Numbered from the stretch's first letter, positions 1-7,042 are shown. The stretch: DNA of 17,756 bases from an uncultured Clostridium sp. (GCA_946497905.1 CAMMMI010000029.1:1-17756), one strand, 5' to 3'. Notes: a model not told the origin generated them from the letters alone. A program made the numbers and translations.

Positions 1-2
1 CA

Positions 3-737
3 GATATAGTATATAAAATAAAAGGAAAAGAAATATTTTTTCTAATAGAGCATCAGACGAAAATAGACAAAAAAATGGCATACAGAATATTAGAATATAG
101 TATGGAAATAATTAGAGGAAGAATAAAAAATATAAAAGGACAAATAGAAAGAGCAGGGCTACCAACAGTAATACCTATAGTAATATACACAGGAGAAAAA
201 CTATGGAATGCAAAACAAGAGATAAGAGAAATACAAGTAGAATTTGAGACAATAAAAAAGGTGAAGACAATAACAGGATATAATTTAATAGATATAAGAG
301 ATAAAGAAAAAGCAATAAAAGATAATTTATTTATCTCAAAGATATCAATAATAGAAAGATTAAAAAATACAGATGAAATAATAGAAACAATAGAACAAAT
401 ATACAATAATTTGAACAAAAAAGAAGATAAAAAGAAACTCTTAGAAATAATCAATTATTTATTAGAAGATGAAATTAACAAAGAAACTTTAAAAAAGTTA
501 AAGGAAAAAATTATAAAAGAAGGAGGAATCGAAATGATGCATGCAAAAGAAGTATTAAGAAGAGACAGATTAAAAGAAATAAAAGAAGGAGAAAATAGAG
601 GACTAGCAAGGGGGATTATAGAAGGAAAAATAGAGGAAAGATTAATTATAGCTAAAAAATTGTTAGAAGAAAAAATAGATGTAATTTTTATTGCAAAAGT
701 AACGGGATTAACGAAAAAGGAAATAGAAAATTTATAG
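3..737 (+). CDS. Rpn/YhgA-type PD-(D/E)XK nuclease (putative transposase), 5' end outside window
   Basis: The reading frame is open from the first full codon at base 3, so the start lies upstream of the window and the in-frame ATG at 75 is internal. The visible N-terminal part carries the hallmark of the YhgA-like/Rpn family: a hydrophobic strand, then E-H-Q (residues 16-18 of the visible part), then an R-I-L-E-Y helix. E-x-Q belongs to the PD-(D/E)XK active site in this family. A P-x-V-I-P-I-V-I-Y-T-G-E motif follows, also typical of it. The rest is charged and helical and ends in a V-T-G-L-T-K-K-E-I-E-N-L tail, nearly the same as the end of the second Rpn-like protein at 12445-13326. Known Rpn proteins are DNA endonucleases that promote RecA-independent recombination. 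Activity here is inferred because the first catalytic Asp may lie outside the window. Confidence 0.85.
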   Translation, partial: DIVYKIKGKEIFFLIEHQTKIDKKMAYRILEYSMEIIRGRIKNIKGQIERAGLPTVIPIVIYTGEKLWNAKQEIREIQVEFETIKKVKTITGYNLIDIRDKEKAIKDNLFISKISIIERLKNTDEIIETIEQIYNNLNKKEDKKKLLEIINYLLEDEINKETLKKLKEKIIKEGGIEMMHAKEVLRRDRLKEIKEGENRGLARGIIEGKIEERLIIAKKLLEEKIDVIFIAKVTGLTKKEIENL

Positions 738-755
738 AAATTTGTAGTAATATAG

Positions 756-802
756 AAATGTAATAGCTAAATACAAACAAGTAATTAACTATTACATTTT
801 TG
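756..802 (+). terminator. Probable intrinsic terminator of the 5' nuclease gene
   Basis: An 11-bp stem (AAATGTAATAG, 756-766, with CTATTACATTT, 789-799) closes a 22-base loop and leads into a short T-run, about 20 bases after the stop codon. The large loop makes it a moderate rather than a strong terminator. Confidence 0.55.
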
Positions 803-835
803 TTGTAATTTATAGCTATATCAAGTGTAAATCTT

Positions 836-1007
836 AAGCATTTTTTATACAATAGTAAAGTTACCCTTTCTATTGTATAAAAAATGCTTCGCACAACGGA
901 TGCACACAATTTTACATACGTAAAATTGGCGCAAGAACAAATTTACGGAAAGCCTAAGATAAATGTTAAAAGTTGTACAAATGTTAGGGCTTTCCGATTT
1001 GTTCTTG
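836..1007 (+). repeat. Structured dispersed repeat, copy 1a (hairpins A, B, C)
   Basis: Three consecutive hairpins are visible. A: a 20-bp stem (836-855 with 870-889), extended by four more pairs after one mismatch. B: 901-933, in which TGC and GCA enclose CAATTTTAC/GTAAAATTG with a small ACA/GC internal loop. C: 933-957 with 984-1006, a long imperfect stem AAGAACAAATTTACGGAAAG / CTTTCCG-ATTTGTTCTT. CGCACAACGGA links A to B. Close relatives lie at 1004-1162, 10348-10513 and, decayed, 12081-12200. No ORF is convincing. It could be a structured RNA or a hairpin-ended non-autonomous element. I do not recognise it as a named family. Confidence 0.75.
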
Positions 1008-1162
1008 AATAGGAAAAATCGAGTTTTTCCTATTCAAGAACATCGCTTTGCTCTAACAAATGCACACAAATTTTACTAAAGTAAAATTTGGCGCACGAAC
1101 AATGACGCGGGCTTTTGAAATGTCATAAACAGAGAAAATATAAAAAAAGCCCGCTATTGTTC
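1004..1162 (+). repeat. Structured dispersed repeat, copy 1b
   Basis: This tandem second copy has the same architecture but mostly different stem sequences. A: CTTGAATAGGAAAAA (1004-1018) pairs perfectly with 1024-1038 and can be extended to 1000-1042. The linker is TCGCTTTGCTC. B: 1061-1095, again TGC-ACA-stem-GC-GCA, with the stem one base pair longer. C: GAACAAT (1097-1103) pairs with ATTGTTC (1156-1162), and GCGGGC (1107-1112) pairs with GCCCGC (1149-1154). The C stem shares almost no inner sequence with copy 1a yet still pairs, which points to selection on structure or to an origin as a fold-back element. Confidence 0.7.
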
Positions 1163-1180
1163 TAAAAAAAGATATAAATA

Positions 1181-1205
1181 AAATATCATTTTAAATGATA
1201 TTTTT
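1181..1205 (+). terminator. Small hairpin with T-run between the repeat and the ibrA-like promoter
   Basis: AAATATCATT (1181-1190) pairs with AATGATATTT (1194-1203) across a three-base loop and runs into five Ts. It could stop any transcript that passes through the repeat pair before the downstream operon. The stem has low GC, so it may be weak. The remaining gap, 1206-1287, is AT-rich and shows nothing else. Confidence 0.4.
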
Positions 1206-1287
1206 GAATTAACATGAAAAAGGAAGTATTAATAAGGAATTCAATAAAAAAAGATGAATTTTGAAAAAAAATAAATAGCGACAAAAT

Positions 1288-1316
1288 TTGCCAAAATATT
1301 ACAAAAATGTTATAAT
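1288..1316 (+). promoter_or_regulatory. Sigma-A-type promoter of the ibrA-GNAT-ibrB operon
   Basis: The -35 box TTGCCA (1288-1293) is followed by exactly 17 bases and a perfect -10 box TATAAT (1311-1316), preceded by TG as in extended -10 promoters. The predicted transcript starts near 1323, giving a leader of only about 14 bases that contains the GAGAGG ribosome binding site (1325-1330). No operator is evident. Confidence 0.75.
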
Positions 1317-1336
1317 TTACCACAGAGAGGATTTTT

Positions 1337-2626
1337 ATGGGAAAAAAATTTTTAGAAAAAAATGTATTAGAGGCAACATTTGAACGCTTAGAATTAATAT
1401 TTAACAATTTTGAAAATATTTATTTTAGTCTCAGCGGAGGAAAAGACAGTTCTGTAATGGTACAATTAGCAAATATAGTTGCAAAAAAGTTGAACAAGAA
1501 ATTTGATGTTCTATATATTGATTTTGAAGCTCAATACAAACATACTATTCAACATATACAAGAATTAAAGGGATTATCACAAATAAGAGACTTTTATCAT
1601 GTAGCATTGCCAATAGCTTTGAGAAATGCAGTGTCTGTTTTACAACCCAAATGGATATGCTGGGAAGAAGAAAGCAAAGATTTATGGGTAAGAGATATGC
1701 CAGAAGATAGTATTAATATCTCAAATTGTCCATTTGAATGGTTTGAAAAAGGTGAAGAATTCGAAGAGTTCATAATTCAATTTGCTGACTGGTATCAACA
1801 AAAGTACAAAACTTCAGTTGCATGTGGGGTTGGAATTAGAACAGATGAAAGTTTAAATAGATTTAGAACAATAGCATTTCAAGATAAAAAGGTAACATAT
1901 AAAAATTATAATTGGACAACTAAAATAAGATATCATGAAAAATATTTAGATGTTTACAACTTTTATCCAATATATGATTGGAGAACCGAAGATATATGGG
2001 GAGCTGTTAGTAAATTTGATTTTCAATTCAACTATATTTATGAATTGATGTACAAAAATGGGCTAAGTATTTATGAACAAAGATTGTGTCAACCTTTTGG
2101 AGATGATCAAAAAAATGGCTTAAATCAGTTTAAGGCTTTAGAATATGAAACATGGGGAAAAGTTTTAAATAGAGTAAATGGAGTTAATTTTGGTAATATC
2201 TACTGTAAAACAACAGCATTAGGAAATATAAAATCATGTAAACCAAATTTTATGACTTGGCAGGAATATTCTATATTTTTATTAGAAAGTATAGGAATAT
2301 ATAATTATGACTTAATGAGACATTATTATAGGAAAATAAAAAAGTTTATGATTTGGTATCAAAATAAATATGGTGTAAAGTTAAAAGATATTCCAGATAC
2401 AGCAGAATGTAAACTAGAAAATCAAAGAAAGGCAATTTCTTGGAGAAGAATTGCAAGAGCCATAGAAAAAAATGATTTTTATTTAAAACGATTATCATTT
2501 GGTCAAACAAAAAATGATGATAAAGAGTTACAGATTTTAATACATAAGTGGGACAATTTATTAAATAGAAAAACGAAAACTGATGATACAACTTTACAAA
2601 AAGTTATAGCTATGCAAGACGCATAA
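1337..2626 (+). CDS. IbrA-like PAPS-reductase-family (DUF3440-type) protein
   Basis: The PP-loop ATP pyrophosphatase signature S-G-G-K-D-S-S is at residues 33-39. It is followed by a conserved acidic strand (D62-F-E-A-Q), C163-G-V-G-I-R-T-D-E-S and Y-P-I-Y-D-W-R-T-E-D-I-W at about 210-221. At 429 aa it matches the IbrA/DUF3440 branch of the PAPS reductase/DndC superfamily rather than CysH, which is shorter and ends in a different Cys motif. Members of the superfamily adenylate a substrate, often to move sulfur; the substrate here is unknown. Several Cys residues (108, 131, 163 and others near 251-302) could bind metal or carry a thiol. The start is set by GAGAGG six bases upstream. It is the first gene of a three-gene operon. 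In E. coli, ibrA and ibrB are adjacent and regulate immunoglobulin-binding protein genes. Confidence 0.8.
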   Translation: MGKKFLEKNVLEATFERLELIFNNFENIYFSLSGGKDSSVMVQLANIVAKKLNKKFDVLYIDFEAQYKHTIQHIQELKGLSQIRDFYHVALPIALRNAVSVLQPKWICWEEESKDLWVRDMPEDSINISNCPFEWFEKGEEFEEFIIQFADWYQQKYKTSVACGVGIRTDESLNRFRTIAFQDKKVTYKNYNWTTKIRYHEKYLDVYNFYPIYDWRTEDIWGAVSKFDFQFNYIYELMYKNGLSIYEQRLCQPFGDDQKNGLNQFKALEYETWGKVLNRVNGVNFGNIYCKTTALGNIKSCKPNFMTWQEYSIFLLESIGIYNYDLMRHYYRKIKKFMIWYQNKYGVKLKDIPDTAECKLENQRKAISWRRIARAIEKNDFYLKRLSFGQTKNDDKELQILIHKWDNLLNRKTKTDDTTLQKVIAMQDA

Positions 2627-2639
2627 AAGGAGTAATATT

Positions 2640-3092
2640 ATGATTTTAAAAATGACAAATAGAGATGAAGATTTTTATAAGTATATGGGGAGGTTTTTTG
2701 GGTCAAGAATAGTGGAAAGACAAACAAATGATAGAATTTATGATGACCCAAATAAATTATGGTATATATACATAAATGATGAAAAACCAGTAGCTTTTGT
2801 TTCGATGGAAAAAAATGCAATTAAAAATATTTATGCAATAAAAGATAAATATCTTGAAGAACTATTAGAAGAAATAATGTGTGAAAATAAAATATCAAGT
2901 AGTATAGTAACAAATTTGTATTTAGAAATATATCACAAGTGTGGATTTGAATTTTTAGATACAAATAATTATAAAAACTTTGTTATTATTTATACATCTG
3001 AAATTAAAAAGAGAAAATCAGATAAGATACAAAAAATAGATGATGAACATAGTGAATCAGCTGAACAAAATAGCAGATTGGCTTTGGTATGA
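2640..3092 (+). CDS. Degenerate GNAT-like protein between ibrA-like and ibrB-like genes
   Basis: AGGAG (2628-2632) sits seven bases before this ATG, 13 bases after the ibrA-like stop. The 150-aa product has the shape of a small GNAT domain. It begins with M-G-R-F-F-G-S-R and Y-D-D-P-N-K-L-W-Y-I-Y-I-N-D-E-K-P-V-A-F-V-S (about 35-57), the usual substrate-side strands. A helix (Y-L-E-E-L-L-E-E-I-M) follows, then a late Y-H-K-C-G-F-E-F, the typical Y-x-K-x-G-F strand. The canonical acetyl-CoA loop (R/Q-x-x-G-x-G/A) is absent; I-Y-A-I-K-D-K-Y stands in its place. The last 35 residues are charged and probably disordered. Its TGA overlaps the ATG at 3089, so it is probably translationally coupled to the next gene. 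The fold assignment comes from pattern alone, and catalytic activity is doubtful. Confidence 0.6.
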   Translation: MILKMTNRDEDFYKYMGRFFGSRIVERQTNDRIYDDPNKLWYIYINDEKPVAFVSMEKNAIKNIYAIKDKYLEELLEEIMCENKISSSIVTNLYLEIYHKCGFEFLDTNNYKNFVIIYTSEIKKRKSDKIQKIDDEHSESAEQNSRLALV

Positions 3093-3106
3093 AAGAAGGC
3101 ATAAAA

Positions 3107-3655
3107 ATGAGTGAGATACAGTTTCCAGTATTGGGAGTAAAAATGGTAGATATAGATAAGGTAGAGGCAAACGATTATAACCCAAATAAAGTTGCACCAC
3201 CAGAGATGCAGTTATTAAAACATTCAATAGAAGAAGATGGATATACACAACCAATAGTAACATATTATGATGAAAAAAATGATAAATATATTGTAGTCGA
3301 CGGATTCCATAGATATAGATGTGCGAAAGAATATTTCCATTTAAAACAAATACCTATAGTAACAATAGATAAAGACTTAGAAAATCGTATGGCTAGTACA
3401 ATAAGACATAACAGAGCAAGAGGAACACATCAAATCGTAGATATGTCACATATAGTGTTATCATTAACGCAAAGTGGATGGTCAGAAAAAGAAATATCAA
3501 AACATCTAGGAATGGAATTGGACGAGATAATAAGATTAAAGCAAATAACAGGACTAAAAGAAGTATTTGCAAATCATAAATTTAGTAAATCATGGGAAGA
3601 ATTTGAGGTAAATATGAAACAAAAAGATAATAAAAATAGGAAATCTAATGATTAG
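3107..3655 (+). CDS. IbrB-like ParB/sulfiredoxin-fold protein with HTH
   Basis: The start at 3107 is chosen because GAAAGAAGG ends seven bases before it. The ATG at 3089, which overlaps the previous stop, has no good ribosome binding site. The 182-aa product opens with a ParB N-terminal domain: V-D-I-D-K-V-E-A-N-D-Y-N-P-N, then S-I-E-E-D-G-Y-T-Q-P-I-V (40-51), then D-G-F-H-R-Y-R (65-71). The D-G-x-H-R form is closer to sulfiredoxin and serine-kinase members than to the G-E-R-R of chromosome-partitioning ParB. R-H-N-R-A-R-G-T-H follows at 100-108, then a helix-turn-helix at about 118-148 (S-E-K-E-I-S-K-H-L-G). This suggests nucleotide binding plus DNA binding. There is no ParA partner, so partitioning is unlikely. 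Pairing with an IbrA-like gene supports the IbrB assignment. Confidence 0.78.
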   Translation: MSEIQFPVLGVKMVDIDKVEANDYNPNKVAPPEMQLLKHSIEEDGYTQPIVTYYDEKNDKYIVVDGFHRYRCAKEYFHLKQIPIVTIDKDLENRMASTIRHNRARGTHQIVDMSHIVLSLTQSGWSEKEISKHLGMELDEIIRLKQITGLKEVFANHKFSKSWEEFEVNMKQKDNKNRKSND

Positions 3656-3662
3656 ATTTCCT
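3638..3662. terminator. Hairpin between convergent operons
   Basis: A 12-bp palindromic stem, AGGAAATCTAAT with ATTAGATTTCCT, is separated by a single base and overlaps both stop codons of the converging genes. The minus-strand transcript is followed by a T-rich stretch (ATTTTTATTATC), so it fits best as the terminator of the minus-strand pair. On the plus strand the following bases are A-rich. The real loop must open a few pairs. Confidence 0.5.
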
Positions 3663-4482
3663 TAAAAAAGCTATTTTCAACCCCATTAAGAGTCTTTCCT
3701 TTATATATATATCCATTATATATTCCACCATTATCGTCATTTAGATCTAAATCTATTGTCATTGTGTGTACAAATTTTTGATTTAAATTATTAATTATAT
3801 TTATTCTAAAACTAATAGAACATTTTAAATCGTCTAAATTTATATTGGCTTCTTGAAGAACTTTTCCATTAAAAGAAACTGTTTTCTTATCTGGAGAAAC
3901 GGAATAATTTTTTAATAAATCTTTATTCATATAGCCTAATGATATTGGGTTTGAACAATCTGTATAAAAAGTAGGGTCTGAATAGTCACTATTTTCATTT
4001 TCTGAATTTGTGTTTACAATATTGAAATCTATTCTATCTGTCTGATTTAAATCCTTATACTCTCCAAAATTTAGTGGATTTTTATAATTTATAAATCTTT
4101 CACCATTTTGTGCATTTGATGTAATATTAATATTATCAATATAAAGTTCTTTTATAGTATTTTCATTAGTAAGTTCAGAAATTGTACTAGTATTATCAAT
4201 ATATATTGCTATATCACTAAATTGAGAAATACTAATATTTTCTAGTGATTGTTCTTTTGTCTTGTCAATTGCTGTCGCACTACTATACAATAAAACTCTT
4301 TGAACTGTAAAAATAGGATTTTCATTTTGTTCAGCAATATTTACAGCATCATTTGCAAAAGTGTTTTTGGCATAAATCTTATAAAATATAAAATGATAAT
4401 AAAGAAAGGATAATATTAGTAAAACAACTATGAAAATAGTAAATATAGTTTTTTCATTTTTTATTTTTATTTTCTTTCGCAT
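3652..4482 (-). CDS. Membrane-anchored extracytoplasmic protein of unknown function
   Basis: The start is preceded on the minus strand by GAAAGGAG about ten bases upstream. The 276-aa protein has a basic N-terminus (M-R-K-K-I-K-I-K), one hydrophobic segment at about 13-34, and then a polar Asn/Ser/Asp-rich region with alternating strand pattern, as expected of a beta-rich domain outside the membrane. There is no lipobox, sortase motif or catalytic signature that I recognise. It has only two Cys, both in the outer region. It lies 19 bases downstream of a cell wall hydrolase gene on the same strand, so the two are very probably co-transcribed. A role at the envelope follows from topology and context only. 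Confidence 0.7.
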   Translation of the reverse strand: MRKKIKIKNEKTIFTIFIVVLLILSFLYYHFIFYKIYAKNTFANDAVNIAEQNENPIFTVQRVLLYSSATAIDKTKEQSLENISISQFSDIAIYIDNTSTISELTNENTIKELYIDNINITSNAQNGERFINYKNPLNFGEYKDLNQTDRIDFNIVNTNSENENSDYSDPTFYTDCSNPISLGYMNKDLLKNYSVSPDKKTVSFNGKVLQEANINLDDLKCSISFRINIINNLNQKFVHTMTIDLDLNDDNGGIYNGYIYKGKTLNGVENSFFKEI

Positions 4483-4501
4483 AATACAAATACTCCTTTC
4501 A

Positions 4502-5896
4502 TTATGAATTTAATCTATTATATAGCATTTCCATATATGAGTAAACTTTTTTATACCAATCTTTATCACTTGCATATCTTGTATTAACTCCTTGTAATGT
4601 AGGTCCGTTGTAATACCATGCACTTGCAGTTTCTCCATCATAAATTTTTGTACCAGATGGATTTAAATAATATTTTACTAATGATTTAGCAACTGTTTCA
4701 ATACATTCTTCATATGACTCAAATTCAAATGAAGATTCATAAGGTGTTTCATCATAAGAACCATATCCAAATAGATTATTTTTATCTTTTGCTATTTCAG
4801 AAGTACCCCATGCACTTTCATGAATTGCCATAGAAGCCAAGAATATACCATTTATATTATATTTTTTCTCGATATTATAAAATACAGTATAATTTTGTTC
4901 AAAAATTTTATTAGTATCATTAGAAAGTCCAGTAAATATTTTCTTATAATCATTTAAGGTTAAACCACTAACTTTATTTAATTCCATATCAATATTTACT
5001 TTAATTAAGATTCTTTGAATTCTATTCTTTTCAACAATACTTGGTGTAGTATAAGCAGAAGTTAAATTTTTAGTTTGAATATACCCTTCTATACCATCAA
5101 AAGAAACCTTACACCACTCTTCATTAGGTAATTCTACTAATTTCACGTCTATGTTTTTCTTAACTTCAGCAACATCTGTAGCGTTAGATTCAGTGGAATC
5201 TTTTAAAGTTACATCATTTAAAAGATACATTGTATCACCCAAATGTACTTTGTGTTTAGCTAAGAATTCAGAAGTACCTAAATCAATTATTTTTTCAACA
5301 GGTGCTTGTATATTTTCCTTTTTTAAAATTATTTCTTCTACAAAAGTACCATTTTCAAAAGTTTTTACAACACTGACTTTATCTTTACCCAAAGCACCTT
5401 CTTGAATTACAATTTCTTCACCTTTAGGAAGAGTTGGATTATTGTTATATTTTGTTTCAAATTCAACATCACGTTCTTCTTCTACTTGTTCTTTTACTCT
5501 ATCCATACCAGAATTTTCAGATATAATGTTTTGTACATTTAAACGATGTCTATTAAGTTCATATTCTGAAACTTCTGTTGGAACTTCTTCTTTGGCATAA
5601 CTTTCAGCAAAAATATTATTTTTTGGAGAAAATGTAGCAATACCAAGAATTAGGACTATTAAAATTAGTAATATATTAGGTATTCCTAATTTTGTTATAG
5701 TATGTAAAAAAGAAGTATTAATATGAAAAGAATAATTAAACTTTTTATTTTTACTTTTAAATTTATTATGATTTTTTATTTTAGAATTTATTTTGTATGT
5801 ATTAGATGTATTTTGATTTTGCATAGATTGTAATTCTTTAAATACATCAGATAAATTCCTATTTTCATAATTTGAAGGTATTTGATCTTTTAACAT
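4502..5896 (-). CDS. Membrane-anchored G5-SH3-GH73 endo-beta-N-acetylglucosaminidase
   Basis: The start at 5896 is preferred over longer in-frame starts because AAAGTGAG lies seven bases upstream and the promoter lies just before it. The 464-aa protein has a basic Asn/Lys-rich cytoplasmic tail of about 69 residues, one transmembrane helix (about 70-89) and an outer region. That region holds a G5-like domain (around 150-230, with V-V-K-T-F-E-N-G-T and I-I-D-L-G-T-S), an SH3-like segment (around 230-300, W-C-K-V...G-I-E-G-Y-I) and a C-terminal glucosaminidase domain (about 345-464). The last contains A-I-H-E-S-A-W-G-T-S, with Glu near 360 as the likely catalytic acid, and N-N-L-F-G. Such enzymes cut the glycan strands of peptidoglycan. 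The uncleaved N-terminal anchor suggests action close to the membrane rather than release. Confidence 0.85.
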   Translation of the reverse strand: MLKDQIPSNYENRNLSDVFKELQSMQNQNTSNTYKINSKIKNHNKFKSKNKKFNYSFHINTSFLHTITKLGIPNILLILIVLILGIATFSPKNNIFAESYAKEEVPTEVSEYELNRHRLNVQNIISENSGMDRVKEQVEEERDVEFETKYNNNPTLPKGEEIVIQEGALGKDKVSVVKTFENGTFVEEIILKKENIQAPVEKIIDLGTSEFLAKHKVHLGDTMYLLNDVTLKDSTESNATDVAEVKKNIDVKLVELPNEEWCKVSFDGIEGYIQTKNLTSAYTTPSIVEKNRIQRILIKVNIDMELNKVSGLTLNDYKKIFTGLSNDTNKIFEQNYTVFYNIEKKYNINGIFLASMAIHESAWGTSEIAKDKNNLFGYGSYDETPYESSFEFESYEECIETVAKSLVKYYLNPSGTKIYDGETASAWYYNGPTLQGVNTRYASDKDWYKKVYSYMEMLYNRLNS

Positions 5897-5935
5897 ATTA
5901 TTTCTCACTTTCAAAATATAAATATATACAACATT

Positions 5936-5964
5936 ATTATATAATATTATACAAAATATGTCCA
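5936..5964 (-). promoter_or_regulatory. Promoter of the minus-strand cell wall operon
   Basis: Read on the minus strand, TGGACA (5959-5964) is followed by 17 bases and TATAAT (5936-5941). Transcription would begin near 5929, about 33 bases before the ATG at 5896. Confidence 0.6.
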
Positions 5965-6024
5965 TAAAATTTTATAAAAAAACATATAGAAAATATTACT
6001 AGTTTAAAAATTATATAGATGTTA

Positions 6025-6252
6025 CAACTCATAGCTGTATAGGAGATAATACATCAATAAATATATTATTTTTCGGTTCATTACATAATTTAAGAAATTC
6101 TAAATTAATTTTTTGGCACTCTTTCACTTAGTCCTCGCTTTGCTCGACGTGAACATTTTCCAAAAAATTAATAAAGAATTTCTAAAATTACTTCAATCAC
6201 ATTCAAAATAATATATTTATTGATGTATTATCTCCTATACAGCTATGAATTG
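6025..6252. repeat. Long fold-back (MITE-like) element upstream of rnc
   Basis: The outer arms 6025-6072 and 6205-6252 match at 47 of 48 positions, with 44 consecutive perfect pairs (6029-6072 with 6205-6248). After an imperfect stretch the inner arms 6093-6116 and 6160-6183 match at 22 of 24, in the same register within one base. A short TTCAC/GTGAA pair surrounds a centre containing TCGCTTTGCTC. The whole therefore folds into a single hairpin of about 100 bp. There is no ORF and no clear target-site duplication. It fills most of the 457-base gap between the divergent cell wall operon and rnc; the rest holds only the two promoters. Confidence 0.85.
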
Positions 6253-6295
6253 GAGCATATGAACAATTTAAAGTATGAAATTTTGTGTCAATTGC

Positions 6296-6323
6296 TTGCA
6301 AAATCTGTAAAATAGTATATAAT
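6296..6323 (+). promoter_or_regulatory. Candidate rnc promoter downstream of the fold-back
   Basis: TTGCAA (6296-6301), 16 bases, then a perfect TATAAT (6318-6323). The transcript would start near 6330 with a leader of about 25 bases and would not include the fold-back element. The -35 box is imperfect. Confidence 0.5.
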
Positions 6324-6353
6324 ATATTTATGAATAAAAAAGGGGGTGAAAAC

Positions 6354-7028
6354 ATGAATTTAGAGTTGCTAGAAAAAAGTATAGGATATAAATTTAAAAA
6401 CAAAAGTTTATTAAAACAAGCACTAATACATAAATCATATGCATATGAGAATAAAGTAGAAAGTAATGAAAAATTAGAGTTTTTAGGAGATAGTATTTTA
6501 GAATTTGTTTCAAGTAAATATATATACAAAAAATATCCAAATTTAAGAGAAGGAGAAATGACTAAAGTTAGAGCTACAGTTGTATGTGAGGAAAGTTTAT
6601 ACAAAATAGCAAAATTGCATAATTTTAGTGATTTCTTATATCTTGGAAAATCTCAACTTCATACAGGGGAAAACAAAAGACCAGCTATATTGGCAGACAG
6701 CGTAGAAGCAGTAATAGCAGCAATATATTTAGATAGTGGAATACAACAAGCAGGTAAATTTATAGAAAATAATCTAAAAAAAGAAATAGAATATGCAACA
6801 AAACATGTAGGGTTTAAAGATTATAAGACAGTATTACAAGAGAAACTTCAAGAACATGGAGATGTTAAAATTGAATATGAAATAACAAAAGAAATAGGAC
6901 CAGATCATAACAAATTTTTTGAAGCACAAGTAAAATGTAATGGAAAAGTACTTGCAAAAGGAGAGGGGAAAAGTAAAAAAGATGCACATATGCATGCAGC
7001 AAAAAAAGCTTTAGAAAATATAAAATAG
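6354..7028 (+). CDS. rnc: Ribonuclease III
   Basis: The ATG at 6354 is preferred because AGGGGGTGA precedes it closely. Upstream in-frame starts would add residues outside the family pattern. The 224-aa length is normal. The RNase III signature N-E-K-L-E-F-L-G-D-S-I-L is at 38-49, and the second acidic pair is at D115 and E118 in A-D-S-V-E-A. The dsRNA-binding domain occupies about 154-222 and ends in A-A-K-K-A-L-E-N-I. The enzyme cuts double-stranded RNA in rRNA processing and mRNA turnover. A radical SAM gene follows after 14 bases, a familiar clostridial arrangement. The usual upstream acpP/plsX neighbours are absent and a fold-back element sits there instead. Confidence 0.96.
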   Translation: MNLELLEKSIGYKFKNKSLLKQALIHKSYAYENKVESNEKLEFLGDSILEFVSSKYIYKKYPNLREGEMTKVRATVVCEESLYKIAKLHNFSDFLYLGKSQLHTGENKRPAILADSVEAVIAAIYLDSGIQQAGKFIENNLKKEIEYATKHVGFKDYKTVLQEKLQEHGDVKIEYEITKEIGPDHNKFFEAQVKCNGKVLAKGEGKSKKDAHMHAAKKALENIK

Positions 7029-7042
7029 AAAAGAGGTAATTT

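Noticed and set aside
3107..3655. ParB-domain gene as part of a plasmid or chromosome partition locus
   Set aside because: No ParA partner or parS array is present, the protein is short, and the motif is D-G-F-H-R rather than G-E-R-R.
1337..3655. Standard Dnd/Ssp DNA phosphorothioation system
   Set aside because: Only a PAPS-reductase-like gene is present; no cysteine desulfurase, DndD/E or SspB/D relatives are visible, and the protein is of the DUF3440 type.
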